This document shows positions 1 through 7,039 of a stretch of DNA of 41,395 nucleotides, in pieces. The notes under the pieces were generated by a model, which did no database searches, was not told where the DNA came from, and was given only the letters and a program-made list of their open reading frames with translations. Each line of letters starts with the position of its first letter. The stretch's first letter is position 1. The translations under genes and the position numbers were made by a program. Origin of the DNA: Paracoccaceae bacterium (GTDB taxonomy: Bacteria; Pseudomonadota; Alphaproteobacteria; Rhodobacterales; Rhodobacteraceae); the NCBI GenBank assembly GCA_007118295.1, contig SKRW01000067.1, positions 1-41,395 of the forward strand, given 5' to 3'.

Positions 1-179
1 AGGGGGCAGGTCAACTGCAACCTCCATGCGCGGACGGCGCATCGTGGATGGCGAAAAGCTGCGAGTTCACTCCGTCGCATCGGCAATCAACCGCGCGTCA
101 AGCGACCGCAAGGCCGCGAGAGCGGCGCAATCAACGGTTGCAGGCAAGGTTTCGCCCGCCGGGCCCTCATCTCTGCGGG
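1..179. other. Left-edge stretch without a supported gene
   Basis: No convincing complete gene lies between the window edge and the SulP stop codon. On the minus strand an ATG at 42 (with a second in-frame ATG at 27) opens a frame that runs off the left edge, so the first codons of a further minus-strand gene may be here, but only 14 codons are visible and there is no good ribosome binding site. Another minus-strand frame ends at a stop near 62-64 and has protein-like composition, but it lacks a plausible start. Confidence 0.3.
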
Positions 180-1940
180 TCAGGCGGTCACGCGTTCCGA
201 GTCGCCTCGCGGCTCTGACAGGCAGGTGCGGGTCATCTCGGGCGAGAGCGCCTCCATCGCGTCGAACTGGGTCAGAAAGACCTGTCCCGTCAACTCTTCC
301 AGCAGATGGCTGCGGCGCAACTGGTCCATCACCGGACCCTTCACCTCGGACAGGTGGAACTGCACCCCGGCTGCATTCAGCCGGTCATTGATCGCCTCCA
401 GACTCTCCAGCGCCGAGGCGTCGATATAATTGATCGCGGTCGCCTGCAGCACGACATGGCGCAAGTCCGGGGTGTCTGCCAGGGCCTGCACGATCCGGTC
501 TTCCAGCGCGCGGGCATTCGGGAAATAGAGCGACTCGTCCACCCGGATTGAAAAGACCTGATCATCACACATGACGACATGCCGGTCGATATTGCGGAAA
601 TGCTCGGTTCCGGGCACCTGACCGACAACGGCCATATGCGGGCGCGACGTGCGGTACAGATACAGCACCAGCGACAGCCCCACGCCTGCCAGCAACCCCT
701 GTTCGACCCCGACCAGCAGCGTGACCGCCATCGTCGCCGCCATCGCGGCCCCATCGGCGGGCGAATAGGCCCATGTCCGAGGCAGGGCGCGGAAATCGAG
801 CAGCGACAGAACAGCCACGATGATGATGGCCGCCAGCGTCGCGCGAGGCAGATAGAACATCAACGGTGTCAGCGCCATGACCGCTACCGCGATCATGAGT
901 GCCGTTATCGCCCCCGCCGCAGGCGTTTCCGCACCTGCGTCATAATTGACGATGGTGCGCGACAGCCCGCCCGTGACCGGCATCGCATTGCTGAACCCGG
1001 CCCCCAGATTGGCCAGCCCGAGTGCGACCAGTTCCCGATCCGGGTCTATGGCTTCGCGTTTCTTTGCGGCCAGTGTCTGCGCGATGGAAATGGATTCGAC
1101 ATAGCCCACGATTGCAATCATCAGGGCAGGGGCCGCAAGGATCTGGATCAGCGACAGGTCCATCTCGGGCAGGCCGAATTCCGGCAATCCGCGCGGAATA
1201 TCACCAAGGACAGCCACCCCATGCGCGTCCAGTCCCAACACCCAGACCAACACGGTCGAGGCCACAACTGCAATCAGCAGTGCTGTCTTGCCCAACAGCT
1301 TTGCCAGCGGTGCAGAAATCCCAAAGCGTTGCAGCAGCTGCGCCAACCCGGCCCGCGACCAGAACAGGAAGGCCAGCAAGGACACTGAAAGCAGCGTGGT
1401 CGCAACCGAGAGCGCCCCAAGGTTCGCAAAAAGCGACGGGATCACCTGCAGCAGCGTCTTGCCCGAGATATCTGCACCAAGAAGGTGGCGTAACTGGCTG
1501 GCTGCAATCAGTAATCCCGCGGCCGTGATGAAACCTGAAATGACCGGATGCGACAGAAAGCTCGCGATGAATCCCAACCGGAACACGCCCATCAGGAACA
1601 GCATCGCCCCCGACAGCAGCGCCAGCCACAGCGCCGCAAGGTGAAATCCCGGATCGCCGATATCGGCCACGGTTCCGGCAGCCGCCGCCGTCATCAGCGC
1701 GACAACGGCGACAGGGCCGACAGCCAGACTGCGCGAGGTGCCAAACGCGGCGTACAGCAACAAGGGCAGCATCGCACCATACAGACCCGCTTGCGGGGGC
1801 AATCCCGCCAGCATCGCATAGGCCATGCCTTGCGGCACCAGCATGATGGTCACGACCGATGCGGCGATCAGGTCATTGGTCAGGCTGGACCGGTCATAGC
1901 CCCGAGCCCAGCTCAGAAACGGCAGAAACTTTGTGAGCAT
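180..1940 (-). CDS. SulP-family anion (sulfate-type) permease with STAS domain
   Basis: Inner-membrane transporter of the SulP/SLC26 family, which moves sulfate, bicarbonate or other anions; the substrate here cannot be read from sequence. The 586-residue product opens its membrane domain with the family signature (residues around GMAYAMLAGLPPQAGLYG), has about ten to twelve hydrophobic segments to roughly residue 430, and ends in a cytoplasmic STAS domain containing the INYIDASAL motif. The open frame extends upstream to 2048, but the extra 36 residues are not family-like, so the ATG at 1940 is preferred; an AGAAAG stretch lies shortly before it. It is divergent from the caspase-like gene and appears monocistronic. 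Family assignment is secure, substrate unknown. Confidence 0.93.
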   Translation of the reverse strand: MLTKFLPFLSWARGYDRSSLTNDLIAASVVTIMLVPQGMAYAMLAGLPPQAGLYGAMLPLLLYAAFGTSRSLAVGPVAVVALMTAAAAGTVADIGDPGFHLAALWLALLSGAMLFLMGVFRLGFIASFLSHPVISGFITAAGLLIAASQLRHLLGADISGKTLLQVIPSLFANLGALSVATTLLSVSLLAFLFWSRAGLAQLLQRFGISAPLAKLLGKTALLIAVVASTVLVWVLGLDAHGVAVLGDIPRGLPEFGLPEMDLSLIQILAAPALMIAIVGYVESISIAQTLAAKKREAIDPDRELVALGLANLGAGFSNAMPVTGGLSRTIVNYDAGAETPAAGAITALMIAVAVMALTPLMFYLPRATLAAIIIVAVLSLLDFRALPRTWAYSPADGAAMAATMAVTLLVGVEQGLLAGVGLSLVLYLYRTSRPHMAVVGQVPGTEHFRNIDRHVVMCDDQVFSIRVDESLYFPNARALEDRIVQALADTPDLRHVVLQATAINYIDASALESLEAINDRLNAAGVQFHLSEVKGPVMDQLRRSHLLEELTGQVFLTQFDAMEALSPEMTRTCLSEPRGDSERVTA

Positions 1941-2015
1941 GCGTGCGCAACTTTCTGAGATATATAGGTAATGCAGGGCAGCGAACTTTGTATGTCGCGA
2001 CCTTTTCTGCGGCGC

Positions 2016-2043
2016 AATATAGTCAGTTCTAAATATATTGCAA
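2016..2043 (-). promoter_or_regulatory. Candidate sigma-70 promoter for the SulP gene
   Basis: On the minus strand a TTGCAA -35 (2038-2043), a 16-base spacer and a TATATT -10 (2016-2021) sit in an AT-rich island otherwise rare in this window. The implied transcript start near 2009 would give a leader of about 70 bases before the ATG at 1940. This placement also supports the downstream start rather than the ATG at 2048. Prediction only. Confidence 0.4.
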
Positions 2044-2134
2044 GACATGAATATGTTTTACTGGATATGCAGTGTAAAGCTGTGTTGATCTTGAGGCTTT
2101 CAAATGTCACGATAACGTCAAGAGGGGTTCTGAC

Positions 2135-4009
2135 ATGAAATTCAGTTCCAGACTGCGTTTCTGGCGTCGCGCGATGACTTTTTCGGTCTTGTGCACAACG
2201 ATTTTGCTTGTGTCACTGACAGGTCCGCGACCCGCATCGTCGAGTGCGATCTCCCTGAGCTTTACTGATCCGGAAGTTACGGCGCAGTACCAGCTTCTGC
2301 TCTCGCAGTTGCAGGCGTCAATGGCGCTCCCTGCGATTGGCGATCACACCGGAAAGCGCGCAGAGGGCGCACGCAAGGCGCTTGTTATTGGCATAGACAG
2401 CTACCGTGAGCTTGAACCGCTCTACAAGGCAGAGAACGACGCACATGCGGTCGCGGAAGCACTCGCAGCGCTGGATTTCGATGTGGCGCTGGAATTCGGC
2501 CTTGATGTCGATGCGTTCGACACAGCGCTTGATGCGTTCTACCAGCGGCTTGATCCCGGTGATGTCGCCGTCTTCTTTTTCGCCGGGCATGGTGTGGCCG
2601 ATGGTGCCACGAACTACCTGCTGCCCGCGGATATGCCCCGACTGGACACGACCGAAAACCCGCGGCTAGCGCGAAATGCCATTGACGCAGGTCAGGTGGT
2701 CAACGAGATCAAGGCGCGGGGGGTAGAGCTCGCGCTGGTTGTGCTCGACGCATGTCGTGACAGCCCTTTCGCCCATGAAACCGTCCGCGGTGGAACCCCG
2801 ACATTTCGTGGTCTTGTGCGGATAGAACCACAGCAAGGGGCGTTTGTGATCTACTCAGCGGGAATTGGGCAGACTGCGCTGGACCAGTTGGCCCCTGCCG
2901 ATCCGGACCCGAATTCAGTCTTTACACGCAAATTCCGGCCAATACTGGAAACGCCCGGTTTGCCACTGGTCGAAATCGCGAAACGCACGCAAACCGAAGT
3001 GCGGGCACTGGCTGAAACAATCCGTCATCCGCAAGCCCCGGCTTATTACGATCAGGTGATAGGGCAGTTCTATTTTCAGCCGCCTGCGCCGCGAATTTTC
3101 GGGCTGTCGATTGGGATTGACGCCTATGAGTCCAAGCAACTCGTGTTGCGGGGCGCTGTCAATGACGCCCGCAATCTGCACGATGCGCTGCTGGGTGTCG
3201 GTGCGCAAGAGGTGACGCTGATCACGAATCGGGATGCGCGTCGCCAGTTCATCAGCTTTGCATGGGCACAGATGGTGGCCCGTGCTGCACCCGGTGATAC
3301 AGTTGTGCTGACCTTTGCGGGGCAGAGTTTCGCACCTCGTATCCGCACCGAAGAGGGGGATGGGAAGCGCTCGATGCTGCTGCTTGCAGAGGCCAGACTG
3401 GATGACTCCGCGCTGAGCACCTATGCGTCCGATGAGGCGATTGAAGAAGAGGCCTGGATTGCGCATCTGGAACAGGTGATCACCGCGCGGGACATGACCG
3501 AATGGATGGAAATGGCAGCGGCGCGCAACCTGAATGTCGTGGTCTTTGTTGATGGATGCCATGCCGGGGGCATGTTGCTGCGGGAGTTCAGCAATGTCAC
3601 CTTCATCGCAGCGACGGATATTGATGGGCTTGCAATAGAAAAAGAGGTCGATGGCCAGCAACAGGGCATTGCCAGCGCAGCCTTTGCTGAAGCGCTCAAG
3701 GGGGCCGCAGACAGCAATGGCGACGGGCTGATCACGCGCTCCGAGCTTTTTGCCTGGATGGATGCGCGGGTTTCTGTCCTCAGTTCCCAGGTGGGTCAAG
3801 CGCCACTGCAGCGCCCGGTAGTTCAGCCCGATCTGCCCAGCGCGAGCTTTGTCGATCTGCCGCTGTTCACGACGCCGCAGAACACGGATATGAAACAGCA
3901 CGCCGAGGAGAGGCGCTTGGGCTTGCTCGACGACCTGACGTTGCGAACGCAACCCCAAAGCAATGTGCGTCCATTGCGGCCGGGGGCGATAGGCGGGCAG
4001 ACCCGCTAA
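2135..4009 (+). CDS. Exported protein with two caspase-like (peptidase C14) domains, the second degenerate
   Basis: A 624-residue caspase-fold protein. Residues 1 to about 38 form a Sec-type signal (basic start, hydrophobic core, cleavage likely after ASSSA), so the protein acts outside the cytoplasm or at the membrane. Domain 1 starts at about residue 81 (KALVIGIDSY) and carries the catalytic pair His152 (FFFAGHG) and Cys207 (VLDACRDSPF). A second copy starts at about residue 321 (IFGLSIGIDAY) and keeps Cys475 (FVDGCHAGG), but the expected His position is Gln397 (TFAGQS). Residues 526-537 match a full EF-hand loop (Asp1, Asn3, Asp5, Gly6, Ile8, Glu12). The ATG at 2135 follows an AGAGGGG site. 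Known family: bacterial caspase homologs cleave after Arg or Lys and are often calcium-dependent. The cellular role is unknown. Confidence 0.88.
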   Translation: MKFSSRLRFWRRAMTFSVLCTTILLVSLTGPRPASSSAISLSFTDPEVTAQYQLLLSQLQASMALPAIGDHTGKRAEGARKALVIGIDSYRELEPLYKAENDAHAVAEALAALDFDVALEFGLDVDAFDTALDAFYQRLDPGDVAVFFFAGHGVADGATNYLLPADMPRLDTTENPRLARNAIDAGQVVNEIKARGVELALVVLDACRDSPFAHETVRGGTPTFRGLVRIEPQQGAFVIYSAGIGQTALDQLAPADPDPNSVFTRKFRPILETPGLPLVEIAKRTQTEVRALAETIRHPQAPAYYDQVIGQFYFQPPAPRIFGLSIGIDAYESKQLVLRGAVNDARNLHDALLGVGAQEVTLITNRDARRQFISFAWAQMVARAAPGDTVVLTFAGQSFAPRIRTEEGDGKRSMLLLAEARLDDSALSTYASDEAIEEEAWIAHLEQVITARDMTEWMEMAAARNLNVVVFVDGCHAGGMLLREFSNVTFIAATDIDGLAIEKEVDGQQQGIASAAFAEALKGAADSNGDGLITRSELFAWMDARVSVLSSQVGQAPLQRPVVQPDLPSASFVDLPLFTTPQNTDMKQHAEERRLGLLDDLTLRTQPQSNVRPLRPGAIGGQTR

Positions 4010-4029
4010 GATGGACCGTCCGAATTGCC

Positions 4030-4045
4030 CATAATCAGTATTATG
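4030..4045. promoter_or_regulatory. Perfect 6+6 palindrome upstream of purB
   Basis: CATAAT-CAGT-ATTATG is a perfect inverted repeat about 90 bases before the purB start, within the only AT-rich part of the 124-base spacer after the caspase-like gene. It could be an operator or part of the purB promoter region. No known regulator consensus is matched, and it lacks the T-tract needed for a terminator. Confidence 0.3.
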
Positions 4046-4133
4046 TTAATTTAATGGATGGGCGAGCATAGCTTGCGGCCTGCGTGCGCAGCCAGTATGA
4101 CGCGCGCAACCCGCCAAACCAAGAGGCTCGCCC

Positions 4134-5438
4134 ATGATCCCGCGTTATTCCCGCCCCGAGATGGTTGCCATCTGGTCGCCCGAGACGAAGTTCCGCATCT
4201 GGTTCGAGATCGAGGCCCATGCCTGCGACGCGCAAGCCGCCCTCGGTGTGATCCCAAAGGCCAGCGCCGAGGCAGTGTGGAAAGCGCGCGAGGTGGAATT
4301 CGACGTGGACCGTATTGACGAGATCGAAGCCGTCACCAAACATGATGTCATTGCCTTTCTGACGCATCTGGCCGAGATCATCGGCCATGACGAGGCGCGC
4401 TTTGTTCATCAGGGCATGACCAGTTCGGATGTGCTGGACACGACGCTGAACGTGCAGCTTGTGCGGGCAGCAGACCTGTTGCTCGCGGATATGGATGCGC
4501 TTCTGGCAGCCCTCAAGCGGCGCGCGCTGGAACACAAGTTCACTGTGCGGATCGGGCGCAGCCATGGTATCCATGCCGAGCCCACCACAATGGGCCTGAC
4601 CTTCGCGCGCTTTTACGCCGAGATGAAGCGCAACCGCGACCGTCTGCTGGCGGCACGCGCCGAGATCGCCACGGGTGCCATTTCAGGCGCGGTCGGCACG
4701 TTTGCCAATATCGACCCAGCCGTGGAAGCCCATGTCTGCGCGCAGTTGGGCCTGACGCCCGAACCGATCAGCACGCAGGTCATCCCGCGCGACCGGCACG
4801 CAATGTTCTTTGCCACGCTGGGTGTGATCGCGTCCAGCATCGAGAATATCGCCATAGAAATCCGCCACATGCAGCGCACCGAAGTGCTGGAAGCGGAAGA
4901 GTTTTTCAGCAAGGGTCAGAAAGGCTCCAGCGCGATGCCGCACAAGCGCAACCCGGTGCTGACCGAAAACCTGACGGGCCTTGCGCGGTTGGTGCGCATG
5001 GCGGTGATTCCAGCCATGGAGAACGTGGCGCTGTGGCATGAGCGTGACATCTCGCATTCTTCGGTCGAGCGCATGATCGGCCCCGATGCCACTGTGACGC
5101 TGGATTTCGCCCTCGCCCGCCTGACCGGCGTGATCGACAAGCTGGTGGTCTATCCTGACACGATGATCGCCAACATGAACAAGTTTCGTGGCCTGATCCA
5201 TTCGCAACGGGTTCTTCTGGCGCTGACACAGGCCGGGGTCAGCCGCGAGGATGCCTATGTGCTGGTCCAGCGCAACGCGATGAAGGTCTGGGAACAGGGC
5301 CGCGATTTTCTGGAAGAATTGCTGGCCGATGCGGATGTGCACGCGGCGATGTCCGAAGACGAGATCCGCTCAAAATTTGATCTCGATTACCATACCAAGC
5401 ATGTCGAGACAATTTTTACGCGAGTTTTTGCCGGATAA
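4134..5438 (+). CDS. purB: Adenylosuccinate lyase
   Basis: Cytoplasmic enzyme that removes fumarate from SAICAR and from adenylosuccinate, acting twice in purine synthesis. The 434-residue product has the usual length and contains the fumarase/aspartase-superfamily signature SSAMPHKRNP in the flexible loop that carries the catalytic serine, plus the TSSDVLDTTLNVQL and SHGIHAEPTT segments with the active-site Thr/Ser and His. The ATG at 4134 follows AAGAGG at good spacing, and the frame starts with the family's normal N-terminus (MIPRYSRPEM). It is not in a purine operon here; the next gene is the small secreted protein 68 bases downstream. Confidence 0.97.
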   Translation: MIPRYSRPEMVAIWSPETKFRIWFEIEAHACDAQAALGVIPKASAEAVWKAREVEFDVDRIDEIEAVTKHDVIAFLTHLAEIIGHDEARFVHQGMTSSDVLDTTLNVQLVRAADLLLADMDALLAALKRRALEHKFTVRIGRSHGIHAEPTTMGLTFARFYAEMKRNRDRLLAARAEIATGAISGAVGTFANIDPAVEAHVCAQLGLTPEPISTQVIPRDRHAMFFATLGVIASSIENIAIEIRHMQRTEVLEAEEFFSKGQKGSSAMPHKRNPVLTENLTGLARLVRMAVIPAMENVALWHERDISHSSVERMIGPDATVTLDFALARLTGVIDKLVVYPDTMIANMNKFRGLIHSQRVLLALTQAGVSREDAYVLVQRNAMKVWEQGRDFLEELLADADVHAAMSEDEIRSKFDLDYHTKHVETIFTRVFAG

Positions 5439-5506
5439 TGTCGCAGACGGGGTTGCTTTCGCAATTTTCGTGCTATCCTCCGTCCTATCGCAGAAGGAGA
5501 GAGTTC

Positions 5507-5671
5507 ATGAAACTGAAAGTAACCCTCGCTGCTCTGGTGTTGGGCTTTACCCCTGCCCTCGCGTCGGCCATGTGCTCCAGCATGAAGCCGGAGCAAACAG
5601 CCTCGGCCTGTGCAGAAGGTCAGGTCTGGGATAATGACAGCGCAACCTGCATCGAGCCGGTCTCAAGCTGA
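5507..5671 (+). CDS. Small secreted Cys-rich protein, 54 aa
   Basis: A 54-residue protein with a clear Sec signal (MKLKVTLAALVLGFTPALASA), leaving a mature peptide of about 33 residues with three cysteines (23, 35, 48). The spacing C-x11-C-x4-W-D-x5-C resembles the second half of a peritrophin-A/CBM14 chitin-binding motif, so a carbohydrate-binding role is possible but weakly supported. The start is chosen by a strong AAGGAGAG site five to nine bases upstream; longer overlapping frames lack this. A TATCCT -10-like hexamer lies upstream at 5472-5477. A hairpin terminator follows, so the gene can be read with purB or alone. Confidence 0.72.
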   Translation: MKLKVTLAALVLGFTPALASAMCSSMKPEQTASACAEGQVWDNDSATCIEPVSS

Positions 5672-5705
5672 CTCAAACCACCACAGCAAACTGATAGTCT
5701 ATGTG

Positions 5706-5737
5706 CGCCCCGTGCTTCGTGCCTCGGGGCGTTTTTT
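5706..5737 (+). terminator. Rho-independent terminator
   Basis: A 7-bp perfect stem (CGCCCCG at 5706-5712 pairing with CGGGGCG at 5725-5731), a 12-base loop and a run of six T residues (5732-5737). It lies 34 bases after the small secreted protein and separates purB and that gene from the FliG-like gene. Confidence 0.85.
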
Positions 5738-5764
5738 CAGTGCGGTGCAGGCAGTACGGGCGGG

Positions 5765-5780
5765 TAAACCCTTTCTTGAC
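5765..5780 (+). promoter_or_regulatory. CtrA-like site before the fliG-like gene
   Basis: TAAACC-N5-TTGAC resembles the CtrA recognition pattern TTAACC-N5-TTAAC with one mismatch in each half. It lies 49 bases before the predicted start of the FliG-like gene, and its right half could also be read as a -35 element. Known biology: CtrA controls flagellar genes in many alphaproteobacteria. The call is an inference from a two-mismatch match. Confidence 0.35.
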
Positions 5781-5828
5781 GCCTTGATGCGACGATCACC
5801 CAGCAGAATCGCTCGGGGCGCTTACCGC

Positions 5829-6947
5829 ATGTCGCAGGACCGCACGCAACTTGTCATGGCACCGGCACGCAGCGCGGCAACGGCTTCGCGTGGCGCGTCG
5901 CCCGGTTCTGCGCCACTACTGCCACGCGCCAGCACCGACCATCTGTCTGGCGCGCAAAAGGCCGCGATCATCGTGCGCGTTCTGCTCGCCGAAGGGATGC
6001 AGACACCCGTTTCATCCCTGCCGCCCGAAATGCAGGCCATGCTGACCCAGACATTGGGCAGCATGCGGTTGGTGGACCGGGCCACCATGACCGCCGTGGT
6101 CGAGGAATTTGTCCAGACATTGGAACAGGTCGGCGTGGCCTTTCCTGACGGGGTGGAAGGCGCGTTGTCCCTGCTGGAAGGCAATCTTGACGAACGCGCG
6201 ACCCGGCAGTTGCGGGCCATGACGCGCGGGGACGGAAAGGATGACCCGTGGACAAGGCTGGAACTGGCCGAAGATGATGACCTCCTGCCCCTGTTGCAGG
6301 CAGAGGCGCAGGTGGTGGGTGCGGTGATGCTATCAAAACTAAGCACGGACAAGGCCGCGCGGTTGCTGATGCACCTGCCCTCTGAACACGCCTATGCGCT
6401 GGCCATCGCGATTTCCCGGACCGAGGATATCGCCCCCGATACAGTCGCCCGGATCGGCGCGACACTGGCCGATCAGGTCAGCACCAAACCGCCGCGTGCC
6501 TTTGGCACACCGCCCACCAAGCGGATGGGTGAGATCCTGAATGCCTCGCCTGCCGGACTGCGCGACGCGCTGCTTGGTCAACTCGCCGCCGAGGATGAAA
6601 GCTTTGCAACCGGCGTCCGGCAGGCAATCTTTACCTTTCACGACATCCCGCAGCGGGTTGAGGCGCGCGATGTTCCTGCAATCATGCGCATGATCGCGCC
6701 CGAGGATATGACAGCGATCATCGCCGCCGCGCGCGCCGATGACACTGCGGCGCTTGGCTTTCTGCTGGACAACATGTCAAAGCGTGTGGTCGAGACATTG
6801 CGCGAAGATGCCGAAACCCGCGCCAAACCCGACACGCGCACTTGCGAGGCAGCGTTGAACCGCGTGGCGGCCCTTGTGCGCAACCTTGGCGATACCGGGC
6901 AGATCACCCTGAAACGGACAGATGCCACCAGTGCGAGCCAGGCATAG
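5829..6947 (+). CDS. FliG-like flagellar motor switch protein
   Basis: A 372-residue protein with the three-domain layout of FliG, the rotor protein that turns stator force into torque. After about 40 Ala/Ser-rich residues comes the N-terminal domain (AQKAAIIVRVLLAEG onward). The middle domain has the helices AVMLSKLSTDKAARLLMHLP. The C-terminal torque domain contains IFTFHDIPQRVEARDVPAIM and NMSKRVVETLRED, so the conserved Arg of NMSKR and the acidic ED pair are kept. Sequence is divergent from textbook FliG. The open frame reaches back to 5610, through the terminator and over the small secreted gene, so the ATG at 5829 is preferred; its ribosome site is poor and an ATG at 5787 is an alternative. 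No other flagellar gene is in the window. Confidence 0.8.
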   Translation: MSQDRTQLVMAPARSAATASRGASPGSAPLLPRASTDHLSGAQKAAIIVRVLLAEGMQTPVSSLPPEMQAMLTQTLGSMRLVDRATMTAVVEEFVQTLEQVGVAFPDGVEGALSLLEGNLDERATRQLRAMTRGDGKDDPWTRLELAEDDDLLPLLQAEAQVVGAVMLSKLSTDKAARLLMHLPSEHAYALAIAISRTEDIAPDTVARIGATLADQVSTKPPRAFGTPPTKRMGEILNASPAGLRDALLGQLAAEDESFATGVRQAIFTFHDIPQRVEARDVPAIMRMIAPEDMTAIIAAARADDTAALGFLLDNMSKRVVETLREDAETRAKPDTRTCEAALNRVAALVRNLGDTGQITLKRTDATSASQA

Positions 6948-7039
6948 CGCCACGCGGGGATGCGCGCCCCCTGCCCTGTCGCGCGCCCCGGTGGCGCAAC
7001 CGCAAAGGCCCGTATCTGGTGTTTCCGAGATGCAAAAGT

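Noticed and set aside
1-42. Possible first codons of a minus-strand gene leaving the left edge
   Set aside because: Only 14 codons are visible with no clear ribosome site; too little to support a gene call.
26-391. 121-codon plus-strand frame at the left edge
   Set aside because: Overlaps the SulP STAS domain on the opposite strand, is Arg/Ser/Pro-rich and has no motif or ribosome site.
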